Below, piece by piece: positions 1 to 5,851 of a DNA stretch of 10,447 nt. The position numbers and the translations under genes were made by a program. This DNA comes from an uncultured Clostridia bacterium (GTDB lineage: Bacteria > Bacillota > Clostridia > Oscillospirales > CAG-272): positions 1-10,447 of the forward strand of contig CALEJO010000062.1 in the NCBI GenBank assembly GCA_937898155.1, written 5' to 3'. The stretch's first letter is position 1, and every line of letters begins with the position of its first letter. The notes under the pieces are model-generated. The model was not told where the DNA came from. It saw only the letters and a program-made list of their open reading frames with translations, and did no database searches.

Positions 1-19
1 CTCGCGGGCTTTCTTTTTG

Positions 20-53
20 CAACCTTTTTCTTTGCCCGTCAAAGAAAAAGTTG
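20..53. repeat. A/T-rich hairpin after the parAB operon
   Basis: Perfect 11-base-pair stem CTTTTTCTTTG (24-34) and its complement (40-50) with loop CCCGT, extendable with one bulge to 20-53. It lies a few bases after the stop of the small membrane protein. No T-run follows on the minus strand (AAAAAG comes instead), so it is not a canonical terminator but may still end or stabilise the transcript. It looks like a dispersed intergenic palindrome, and a similar one is at 10391-10416. Confidence 0.65.
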
Positions 54-58
54 ATCTC

Positions 59-499
59 TTACATCAAAATCGAAATCAGCACGCCGAGGGCGATCAGCCC
101 GAGTGAGCCGAGTAAAACCACCCAAAGCTTGTCGCCGTCGCCGTATTGCGCGCGCGCACGGGGGTGCTTGTCCTCGGCAATATAGACGCGCGGCTCATCG
201 CCCGCGTCGTCCGAAACGACCGTGACGACCTTCAAAAGCGACGAGGTCGGCTTGCGAAGCTGGGCGAGCGCGCTTTCGTTGCCCGCCTGCCCGAGCTCCG
301 TCGGCGTTTTTGCCGTGGCTTCGTCAAACGCTTCTGCGTCGAGGATCGCGCGGACAAATCCGCCGATCACGCGGCGCTTGAAATAAACGAGAAAGAACGC
401 GAGAATCAGCCCGAGAATCACCGCCCATAGCACAAACAGCGTTGTGTTGGACGCATTCTCGATGCGCTCGCCGAAAATGTTTGTGAAATAATTCGACAT
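59..499 (-). CDS. Small two-helix membrane protein, third gene of the parAB operon
   Basis: Unrecognised protein of 146 residues. Residues about 20-40 (LFVLWAVILGLILAFF core) and about 124-146 at the extreme C-terminus are strongly hydrophobic and look like two transmembrane helices. Between them is a soluble part of about 80 residues. The KRR directly after helix 1 and the basic stretch KHPRARAQ before helix 2 suggest, by the positive-inside rule, that this middle domain faces the cytoplasm. The chosen ATG has an excellent Shine-Dalgarno AAGGAG seven bases upstream; an in-frame extension of 12 residues would reach into the parB end and lacks such a site. It begins 22 bases after the parB stop, so it is almost certainly co-transcribed with parA and parB. 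Many Clostridia carry a small membrane protein at this place (often DUF4446), but I do not see the features of that family here. It could anchor or regulate the segregation machinery, or just be a passenger; no function is assigned. Confidence 0.72.
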   Translation of the reverse strand: MSNYFTNIFGERIENASNTTLFVLWAVILGLILAFFLVYFKRRVIGGFVRAILDAEAFDEATAKTPTELGQAGNESALAQLRKPTSSLLKVVTVVSDDAGDEPRVYIAEDKHPRARAQYGDGDKLWVVLLGSLGLIALGVLISILM

Positions 500-521
500 G
501 GCTTTCTCCTTCGGTGTTGCA

Positions 522-1394
522 TCAAATCGAATCAATAAATGATTCGCCGCAGAGCAAAACGAGTAATTTTTCCAAATCCTTGTTGTCGGAATATCCGATG
601 CTGACGGTGTGATTCTTCCCTTTTTCCGAGATTTTCACCGTGCGGCCGAGTTGCTTTTGCGCGCGCAGTTCGAGCGCACGCGTGTGATCGACGTCACGCA
701 CGATGACCGGCGCTTTCGACGTTTCCGGTGCGGAAAGCACATGGACGAGCTTCTCGGTTTCGCGGACGGAGAGCCCGCGCATGACGACCTGCTTGGCGGC
801 GAGGATAATTTTGTCGGCGGTTGGAAGACCGAGAATCACTTTGGCGTGACCGACGGAAAGCTCGCCGCGCGCGACGAGGTCACGCACCTCGTCCGGAAGC
901 GCAAGCAGGCGCAGAGAGTTCGTCACGGCGGCGCGGCTTCTGCCGATGCGTTTCGCCGCGTCCTCTTGCGTCAGCCCGTATTCTTCGATCAGCGAAGCGA
1001 ATCCGCGCGCTTCTTCGATCGGGTCGAGGTCACTGCGCTGAATGTTTTCGATCAGCGCAAGCTCCGCGGCTTTTCGGTCGTCCGCCGTAATGACGATGAC
1101 CGGCACCTCGGAAAGTCCCGCCATGCGGGCGGCGCGCCAACGGCGTTCACCGGTGACGATCTGATACATCCCGTCATGCTCGCGGACGGTGATCGGTTGC
1201 AAAATGCCATATTGCGAGACGGAATCGGCAAGCGCCGCAAGCTCCGTTTCATCAAACCGCTTGCGCGGCTGGTCGGAATTGGGCTCCACTTCGGAAAGAC
1301 GCACCATCGTCACGCCGGCTTCGGCTTCTTCTGCGCTGTTGTCGATCAGGATCGCGTCAAGCCCGCGACCGAGGCCTTGTTTTTTCGGTTTCAT
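522..1394 (-). CDS. parB: Chromosome partitioning protein ParB (Spo0J family)
   Basis: Full-length ParB/Spo0J of 290 residues, the CTP-dependent sliding clamp that loads at parS, spreads on DNA, stimulates ParA and recruits SMC at the origin. All family landmarks are visible: the N-terminal ParA-activating segment LGRGLDAIL (8-16), DQPRKRF (41-47), the CTP-binding box GERRWRA (82-88), the second nucleotide and gate motif ENIQR (116-120), a helix-turn-helix at about 141-163 (LTQEDAAKRIGRSRAAVTNS), GHAK (182-185), and a C-terminal dimerisation domain after about residue 230. The ATG is preceded by AAAGGA about six bases upstream. The Shine-Dalgarno touches the parA stop, and only 11 bases separate the two genes, so the pair is translationally linked. 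Its expected targets are the three GTTCCACGTGGAAC sites at 2274, 2397 and 3164. Unlike the paralogue at 2355-3074, every catalytic motif is intact. Confidence 0.98.
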   Translation of the reverse strand: MKPKKQGLGRGLDAILIDNSAEEAEAGVTMVRLSEVEPNSDQPRKRFDETELAALADSVSQYGILQPITVREHDGMYQIVTGERRWRAARMAGLSEVPVIVITADDRKAAELALIENIQRSDLDPIEEARGFASLIEEYGLTQEDAAKRIGRSRAAVTNSLRLLALPDEVRDLVARGELSVGHAKVILGLPTADKIILAAKQVVMRGLSVRETEKLVHVLSAPETSKAPVIVRDVDHTRALELRAQKQLGRTVKISEKGKNHTVSIGYSDNKDLEKLLVLLCGESFIDSI

Positions 1395-1405
1395 ATCGGT
1401 TCCTT

Positions 1406-2167
1406 TCAGATGCGTTGCATCAGTTCGGCGGCAATGGCGTCATAATCGTCCTTGCCTTTATTGTATTTGTCGTAATATTGAATGGGCGCGCCATAGCTCG
1501 GCGCCTCGCTGAGACGCACACTGCGCGAAACGGACGTCGAAAAAAGCTTGTCCGCATAATGCTTTTTCAGCTCTTCCAAAACTTGGATGGAGAGGTTCAG
1601 GCGCCCATTGAACATTGTGATGAGGATGCCGACGAGCGTCAGCGACGGCTGATAGAGCTTTTTGACCTGCCGCGTGGTGGAAAGGATCTGCGAAAGCCCT
1701 TCGAGCGCGAAATATTCGCATTGCATGGGGATCACGACGCCGTCGGCGGCGGTCAGCGCGTTGATCGTCAGCATGCCGAGTGACGGCGGACAGTCGATCA
1801 GAATGTAATCATAGTCCTCTTTGATCTCTGCGAGCGCGTCGCGGAGGCGGTTTTGCCGCTCATCCATGTCGGCAAGTTCCAGCTCGGCGGCGGCGAGGTC
1901 GATGCCGGCGGGCAAAAGCGAGAGATTTTTATAATCGGTCTTGACGATGGCATCAGCGGCGTGACATCTGCCGATCAGCACGTCATAGACCATGGCGCCG
2001 CGGCGGGCTTTGGTGACGCCGACACCGCTGGACGCATTTCCTTGCGGGTCAAAGTCCACGAGGAGCGTCTTTTTGCCGGCGATCCCGAGCGCCGAGGCGA
2101 TATTGATGGCGGACGTGGTCTTGCCGACGCCGCCTTTTTGATTGGCAAACGCGATGGTTTTAGCCAA
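1406..2167 (-). CDS. parA: Chromosome partitioning ATPase ParA (Soj family)
   Basis: ParA/Soj-type Walker ATPase of 253 residues, the same length as Bacillus subtilis Soj. It binds DNA nonspecifically as an ATP dimer and works with ParB in origin segregation and, in Bacillus, in control of DnaA. Visible are the deviant Walker A KGGVGKTT (11-18, signature Lys 11), the Walker A' LLVDFDPQGN with Asp 40, and Walker B YILIDCPPS (Asp 125). The likely start is the TTG at 2167, giving MAKTIAFANQ as in other Soj proteins. AGAAGG lies seven bases upstream of it. A GTG 13 codons upstream (2206) and an ATG at 2188 keep the frame open but have no ribosome-binding site and add residues foreign to the family. 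Transcription should begin near 2230 from the promoter at 2237-2265, leaving a leader of about 60 bases. A parS site sits just upstream of that promoter, so ParB may autoregulate the operon. Confidence 0.97.
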   Translation of the reverse strand: MAKTIAFANQKGGVGKTTSAINIASALGIAGKKTLLVDFDPQGNASSGVGVTKARRGAMVYDVLIGRCHAADAIVKTDYKNLSLLPAGIDLAAAELELADMDERQNRLRDALAEIKEDYDYILIDCPPSLGMLTINALTAADGVVIPMQCEYFALEGLSQILSTTRQVKKLYQPSLTLVGILITMFNGRLNLSIQVLEELKKHYADKLFSTSVSRSVRLSEAPSYGAPIQYYDKYNKGKDDYDAIAAELMQRI

Positions 2168-2174
2168 AATCGCA

Positions 2175-2180
2175 CCTTCT
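2175..2180 (-). promoter_or_regulatory. Shine-Dalgarno deciding the TTG start of parA
   Basis: AGAAGG on the minus strand, seven bases before the TTG at 2167. The alternative GTG (2206) and ATG (2188) starts have only T/C-rich or A-rich sequence upstream, so this site favours the TTG start and a 253-residue ParA. Confidence 0.7.
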
Positions 2181-2236
2181 TTCTGCATATTGGAGAAAAA
2201 ATCCACGTTTTTTGCGTGAAATGCGGCCTTTTCTTC

Positions 2237-2265
2237 ATTATATCAGAGAAAACGGCGCTCGTCAA
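2237..2265 (-). promoter_or_regulatory. Sigma-A-type promoter of the parAB operon
   Basis: On the minus strand a -35 box TTGACG (2265-2260), a spacer of exactly 17 bases, and a perfect -10 box TATAAT (2242-2237). Transcription would start near 2230, about 60 bases before the parA TTG codon. The -35 box begins eight bases after the end of the parS core at 2274-2287, and the terminator of the preceding gene lies just beyond that parS. This is the best promoter in the window by eye. Confidence 0.88.
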
Positions 2266-2272
2266 GAGTGAA

Positions 2273-2288
2273 CGTTCCACGTGGAACA
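2273..2288. other. parS: parS site 1 (between noc-like terminator and parA promoter)
   Basis: Perfect 14-base palindrome GTTCCACGTGGAAC at 2274-2287, matching the bacterial ParB target (consensus TGTTNCACGTGNAACA) except for one outer base. It lies between the T-run of the terminator at 2288-2324 and the -35 box of the parA promoter. ParB loaded here would sit directly upstream of its own operon's promoter. Confidence 0.95.
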
Positions 2289-2324
2289 AAAAAGCCAAAG
2301 GAGCGCACGGGGCGCTCCTTTGGC
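2288..2324 (-). terminator. Rho-independent terminator after the ParB paralogue
   Basis: Perfect 13-base-pair stem: GCCAAAGGAGCGC (2294-2306) and its complement (2312-2324) with a five-base loop. On the minus strand it is followed by TTTTTT (2293-2288). It lies 30 bases after the stop of the paralogue at 2355 and separates that gene from the parAB operon. The T-run directly abuts the parS core. Confidence 0.92.
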
Positions 2325-2354
2325 GAGGGAGAAAACACAGGCATCTGACGCCCT

Positions 2355-3074
2355 CTATGTTCGAGACGGACGGGCTTCGTCCGTCGGAACGGCGACGTTC
2401 CACGTGGAACAACGCGGGACGGTGATGCGAATCGTCGTGCCGCGCGAGCGATTTTCGCGCTTGCACGTGACGGGCACGCCGCTTTGATTCATCATGGCGA
2501 CGGCTTTGTCGATCGTGTTGTAGAAAAGCCGCGGGTCCTTGATGGCGGATTTGACGTGCCGATGCGCGCAAAGCGAGGCGATCTTCGCGTCAACGTCCAC
2601 GGCATCGCGCTCGGCGGCGAGCGCCCGATAGCAATCGGCTCTCGTTTGGGCGGAGACGCGAAGCAGATGGATCGCGCTTTCTTCCGAAGCACCGACCGCG
2701 AGCAAAAAGCGCTGTTCTGCCGGAGAAAACGCGGTAAACGGGGGCGGAAGCGGCGTTTCGGTGCGCATTTCGCCCAAAATGACGCACGGCACGCGCGAGA
2801 TTCCGACAGCGCGGCAAGCGGCGAGCCGCTTTTCGCCGTAGATCAAGCGGAATTTGTTTCCGCTTTGCCCGACGGCACACACCGTGAGCGGCGGCCAGAC
2901 GCCTGTCCGAAGCAACTGTCTGCCGAGTCCAAGAAGCTCGTCCGCGTCGATGGCTTCGAGCGCCCCGATCGAGGAAATATCCGCGACCTCGATCAAATGC
3001 ACCACGGTTTTCTGCGAGCCCGTCATGAGCGCCGTGATCCGCGCGCACAAAACCTTTCCGATCGTCGTATCCAT
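2355..3074 (-). CDS. Degenerate ParB paralogue in the noc position (ParB/Noc-like)
   Basis: Protein of 239 residues in the place that noc holds in Bacillus (after rsmG, before parA). A weak ParB N-terminal fold can be followed: VVHLIEV (24-30), TGVWPPLTV (57-65) in place of the usual YGILQPITV, and GEKRLAACRAVGISRVP (80-96) in place of GERRxRAAxxAGLxxVP. The QPR motif and the ENxQR motif that ParB uses for CTP hydrolysis and clamp gating are missing. A possible helix-turn-helix lies at about 128-152. The C-terminus KDPRLFYNTIDKAVAMM (179-195) followed by TTIRITVP (213-220) resembles the C-terminal dimerisation segment of clostridial Noc/ParB paralogues (from memory of the family). The last residues include CSTWN (222-226), encoded by a parS site. 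The ATG follows an almost perfect GGAGGTGAT. Residues 5-17 could form an amphipathic helix, as in membrane-binding Noc, but this is speculative. No separate promoter is obvious, so it may depend on read-through from rsmG. Confidence 0.8.
   Translation of the reverse strand: MDTTIGKVLCARITALMTGSQKTVVHLIEVADISSIGALEAIDADELLGLGRQLLRTGVWPPLTVCAVGQSGNKFRLIYGEKRLAACRAVGISRVPCVILGEMRTETPLPPPFTAFSPAEQRFLLAVGASEESAIHLLRVSAQTRADCYRALAAERDAVDVDAKIASLCAHRHVKSAIKDPRLFYNTIDKAVAMMNQSGVPVTCKRENRSRGTTIRITVPRCSTWNVAVPTDEARPSRT
2365..2385. repeat. Hairpin inside the 3' end of the ParB paralogue
   Basis: Inverted repeat GACGGACG (2365-2372) and CGTCCGTC (2378-2385) around a five-base loop. It falls within the last codons of the paralogue, between parS sites 1 and 2. 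There is no T-run, so it is not a terminator by itself. Its role is unknown. Confidence 0.6.
2396..2411. other. parS: parS site 2 (inside the coding end of the ParB paralogue)
   Basis: Core GTTCCACGTGGAAC at 2397-2410, identical to site 1, including the outer bases C and A. It is read in frame as residues Cys-Ser-Thr-Trp-Asn (222-226) of the paralogue. Its centre is 123 bases from that of site 1. Confidence 0.94.
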
Positions 3075-3079
3075 GAAAT

Positions 3080-3088
3080 CACCTCCGA
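3080..3088 (-). promoter_or_regulatory. Very strong Shine-Dalgarno of the ParB paralogue
   Basis: GGAGGTGAT ends a few bases before the ATG at 3074 and is nearly a full complement of the 16S rRNA 3' end. It fixes the start inside a reading frame that stays open far upstream through rsmG. Confidence 0.85.
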
Positions 3089-3110
3089 CCTTATCGTAGC
3101 AGAACGCACG

Positions 3111-3156
3111 AAAAAAAGCACGAGAATTTTGTCTGCGAAAAACAAAACTTCGTGCT
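3111..3156 (-). terminator. Terminator hairpin at the end of the rsmG operon
   Basis: On the minus strand AGCACGAAGTTTTG pairs with CAAAATT-TCGTGCT (one bulged C) around an 11-base loop (hairpin 3117-3156). It is followed by seven Ts (3117-3111). It lies about 40 bases after the rsmG stop and 37 bases before the start of the ParB paralogue. The plus strand also ends in GTTTTTTG, so the structure could work both ways. Because no separate promoter for the paralogue is evident, it may be leaky. Confidence 0.82.
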
Positions 3157-3162
3157 GTTTTT

Positions 3163-3178
3163 TGTTCCACGTGGAACT
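3163..3178. other. parS: parS site 3 (between rsmG and its terminator)
   Basis: Core GTTCCACGTGGAAC at 3164-3177, with outer bases T and T, one mismatch from the 16-base consensus. It sits in the 3' untranslated part of the rsmG operon, 19 bases after the stop codon and just before the terminator. It is the third identical core within 0.9 kb. Confidence 0.95.
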
Positions 3179-3196
3179 TTTCGGTCGAAATCGCGG

Positions 3197-3943
3197 TTAT
3201 AATGGCGATTTTTGAATGGCGGCATTGCGCCGCGGATAGAGCTTCGGCGTCGGCGTGGTCTTGCGGAAGAGAAGCAGATACCGCTCGTTTTCGGTCTTTG
3301 CGCCGTCCTCGTCGCGTTCGAGCAGGACGCGCTTGTTTTCGGACAGGAGCGAGAGCGAAAGCACCTTCGCGGCATTTTTTGCGGCATCCCGTTCGGCAAG
3401 GGCGTTTTTTCCTTTCATGGCGAGGAAGAGCCCGCCTTTTTTGGCGAACGGCGCGCACCATTCCGCCAAAACGCGAAGCTCCGCGACGGCTCTTGCGCAC
3501 ACAACGTCGTATTGCTCCCGATAGGCGGACATCTGTCCGAGTTCCTCGGCGCGACCGGTCAACGTGGTCACGTTGGAAAGGGAAAGCGCCGCCGCCGTTT
3601 CCGCGATCGCGGCGGTCTTTTTGGCGGTCGCGTCGAGTGCGGTGATCGAAAGATCGGGACGCGCGATCGCCAGCGGCAAGGTGGGCATTCCGCCACCGCT
3701 CCCGACGTCGAGCACCTTGGCGCCCTCGGGGAAGAATTCGGTGGCGAACAGGCAATCGGCGATGTGTCGCGTCAGAAACGACGCTTCATCGCGGATCGCC
3801 GTCAGATTCATTTTTCGATTCTGCTCGAGCAAAAACGACGTCAGCGCGTAAAAGCGCTCGCCGAATTCGGCGGTCGCGAACGCCGACAATCCGTTTTCGG
3901 CGAACGCCTGTTCGGATTTTGCAAGGAATTCAACTTTCGTCAT
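3197..3943 (-). CDS. rsmG: 16S rRNA (guanine-N7) methyltransferase RsmG (GidB)
   Basis: SAM-dependent methyltransferase of 248 residues that methylates N7 of a guanine in the 530 loop of 16S rRNA (G527 in Escherichia coli); loss gives low-level streptomycin resistance in several bacteria. Seen here are NLTAIRDEASFLTRHIADCL (46-65), the SAM-binding motif VLDVGSGGGMP (77-87; usually GSGAGFP), the family hallmark ARAVAEL (150-156), and the basic C-terminal signature YPRRN. The ATG at 3943 has AAAGGA eight bases upstream and overlaps the mnmG end by 14 bases. A TTG 11 codons upstream (3976) lacks such support. The mnmG-rsmG pairing is ancient and widespread. The usual GxG-F is Met here (GGMP), a mild variation in the cofactor loop. 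Confidence 0.97.
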   Translation of the reverse strand: MTKVEFLAKSEQAFAENGLSAFATAEFGERFYALTSFLLEQNRKMNLTAIRDEASFLTRHIADCLFATEFFPEGAKVLDVGSGGGMPTLPLAIARPDLSITALDATAKKTAAIAETAAALSLSNVTTLTGRAEELGQMSAYREQYDVVCARAVAELRVLAEWCAPFAKKGGLFLAMKGKNALAERDAAKNAAKVLSLSLLSENKRVLLERDEDGAKTENERYLLLFRKTTPTPKLYPRRNAAIQKSPL

Positions 3944-5837
3944 CGGCGTCGTCCTTTCTGCGTCGTTTGAGGTCAAGATAGATCAGAAGCACGGAAATAT
4001 CCGCCGGGCTGACGCCGCTGATCCGCGACGCCGCGCCGATCGAGGCGGGACGGTGCGCGTCGAGCTTTTGCGCCGCCTCCGTGGAGATTCCGGCGATCTT
4101 TTTATAGTCAATGTCAGGCGGGAGTAGCTTTTTTTCGAGTTTTTCAAAGCGCTCCGCGTCGGCGAGTTCCTTTTGGATATAGCCTTCGTATTTGATTTCC
4201 GTCTGCACGGTGAAGACGACGGCAGCGGGAAGCGCGGGACGCGCCGGATCGACGGGCGCGAGCAGGTCATAGGTGATGTTCGGGCGGCGAAGAAGATCCG
4301 AAATCCGAACACCTGTTCGGATCGGCGGCTCGTCCACACTCGCGAGAAGCGCGTTTACCTCGCCGGTCGGCGAAAGGATCGTTTTTTGCAGGCGCTCGAT
4401 CTCCGCCCGGATGGCGGCGGCTTTCTTCTCGTAGCGCGCATACGCCTCGTCGGAGAGAAGTCCCGCGTCGTGTCCGATCTTGGAAAGGCGCGCGTCGGCG
4501 TTGTCCTGACGCAGAAGCAGACGATATTCGGAGCGCGAGGTCATCATGCGATAGGGCTCGTTTGTGCCCTTGGTGACGAGATCGTCGATCAGCGTGCCGA
4601 TATAGGAACTGTCGCGCGTGAGCGTGACGGGGGATTGTCCTTTGACAAAGCGCGCGGCGTTCATGCCGGCGATGAGTCCTTGCGCGGCGGCCTCCTCATA
4701 ACCGGAGGTGCCGTTGAACTGACCGGCGCCGTAAAGCCCGCAGATCGTTTTGAATCCGAGCGACGCGTCGAGCTGGGTGGAGTCGATGCAGTCGTATTCG
4801 ATCGCGTAAGCGGAGCGCATCGTGACGGCGTGCTCGAAGCCGACCATCGAATGGAGCATTTCGAGCTGCACGTCGGCGGGCATCGACGAGCTGAATCCTT
4901 GCAGATACATCTCATTTGTGCCGAGCCCTGTCGGCTCGACGAAGAGCTGGTGGCGCGTTTTGTCGGGGAAGCGGACGACTTTATCCTCGATGCTCGGGCA
5001 ATAGCGCGGTCCGATGCCGTGGATCTCGCCCGAATAAAGCGGCGAGCGGCCGATATTGCGCCGGATGATCTCGTGCGTTTTTTCGTTGGTATAGGCGATA
5101 TAGCAGGGAAGTTTCGGGCGCGCTTCGAGGTCTTCCGCACGCGTGTCGGCGGAATAGGGCGTCGGATGTGCTTCGCCGTCCTGTCGTTCGAGCCGATCAT
5201 AGTCGATCGTGCGGCTGTCGATGCGCGGCGGCGTGCCCGTTTTGAAGCGGAGCATCCGGACGCCGAGCGCTTCGAGCGACGCGGTCAGCGATTTTGCCGC
5301 GTGCAGTCCGTCGGGGCCGGACGAATAGCGCACCTCGCCGATGATGACGCGCGAATCGAGATAGGTGCCGGTGCAAACGACGACGGCTTTGACGCGCCAG
5401 ATGCCGCCGAGATCGGTGACGACCTCGGTGACGGCGCCGTCCCGTGCGCGGATGTCGGTGATCTCCGCCTGCACGAGCGAAAGCCCGTCGGTATGCTCGA
5501 TCGTTTTTTTCATCAGATCGCGGTAGAGCCAGCGATCCGCTTGAATCCGTTTGGAATGGACGGCGGGACCTTTGCTCGCGTTGAGCATCCGATCCTGCAA
5601 CATGACCTTGTCTGCCGCGCGTCCCATTTCGCCGCCGAGCGCGTCGATCTCGTAAACGAGTTGACCTTTGCCCGTGCCGCCGATGGACGGATTGCAGGGC
5701 ATATTGGCGACGGCGTCGTTGGAGATGGTGAACAGCACCGTCCGACAGCCCATGCGCGCGGCGGCAAGCGCCGCCTCACAGCCCGCGTGTCCCGCGCCGA
5801 TGACGGCGACGTCCGCGGAATCCACAAAAAATTCCAT
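3930..5837 (-). CDS. mnmG: tRNA uridine-5-carboxymethylaminomethyl modification enzyme MnmG (GidA)
   Basis: FAD-dependent enzyme of 635 residues (about 629 in Escherichia coli). With MnmE it installs the (carboxymethyl)aminomethyl group on wobble uridine 34 of tRNAs that read split codon boxes. It shows the Rossmann dinucleotide motif GAGHAG (14-19), the family signature NMPCNPSIGGTGKGQLVYE starting at residue 45, GLYGAGQFNGTSGYEEAAAQG in the second flavin region (by eye), SRSEYRLLLRQDNAD, and the C-terminal helical domain with EIKYEGYIQKE that contacts MnmE and tRNA. The ATG is 14 bases downstream of the rlmH stop with an A/G-rich but modest ribosome-binding site. Its partner mnmE is not in this window, although it commonly lies directly upstream in Bacillota. 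Confidence 0.98.
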   Translation of the reverse strand: MEFFVDSADVAVIGAGHAGCEAALAAARMGCRTVLFTISNDAVANMPCNPSIGGTGKGQLVYEIDALGGEMGRAADKVMLQDRMLNASKGPAVHSKRIQADRWLYRDLMKKTIEHTDGLSLVQAEITDIRARDGAVTEVVTDLGGIWRVKAVVVCTGTYLDSRVIIGEVRYSSGPDGLHAAKSLTASLEALGVRMLRFKTGTPPRIDSRTIDYDRLERQDGEAHPTPYSADTRAEDLEARPKLPCYIAYTNEKTHEIIRRNIGRSPLYSGEIHGIGPRYCPSIEDKVVRFPDKTRHQLFVEPTGLGTNEMYLQGFSSSMPADVQLEMLHSMVGFEHAVTMRSAYAIEYDCIDSTQLDASLGFKTICGLYGAGQFNGTSGYEEAAAQGLIAGMNAARFVKGQSPVTLTRDSSYIGTLIDDLVTKGTNEPYRMMTSRSEYRLLLRQDNADARLSKIGHDAGLLSDEAYARYEKKAAAIRAEIERLQKTILSPTGEVNALLASVDEPPIRTGVRISDLLRRPNITYDLLAPVDPARPALPAAVVFTVQTEIKYEGYIQKELADAERFEKLEKKLLPPDIDYKKIAGISTEAAQKLDAHRPASIGAASRISGVSPADISVLLIYLDLKRRRKDDADDES

Positions 5838-5851
5838 AGAAAACTTCTTTC

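Noticed and set aside
2168..2206. GTG at 2206 or ATG at 2188 as parA start
   Set aside because: No ribosome-binding site, extra residues not seen in Soj proteins; the TTG at 2167 fits better.
2168..3196. Possible chromosome origin next to parAB
   Set aside because: No cluster of TTATCCACA-type DnaA boxes, no A/T-rich unwinding element and no dnaA or dnaN were seen; parS clustering alone marks only the origin region.
3198..3203. Plus-strand TATAAT at the end of rsmG
   Set aside because: No acceptable -35 box at 16-18 bases and no gene downstream on that strand.
3075..3755. Upstream extension of the ParB paralogue frame through rsmG
   Set aside because: The frame stays open by chance; this stretch is rsmG in another frame, and the true ATG at 3074 has a near-perfect Shine-Dalgarno.
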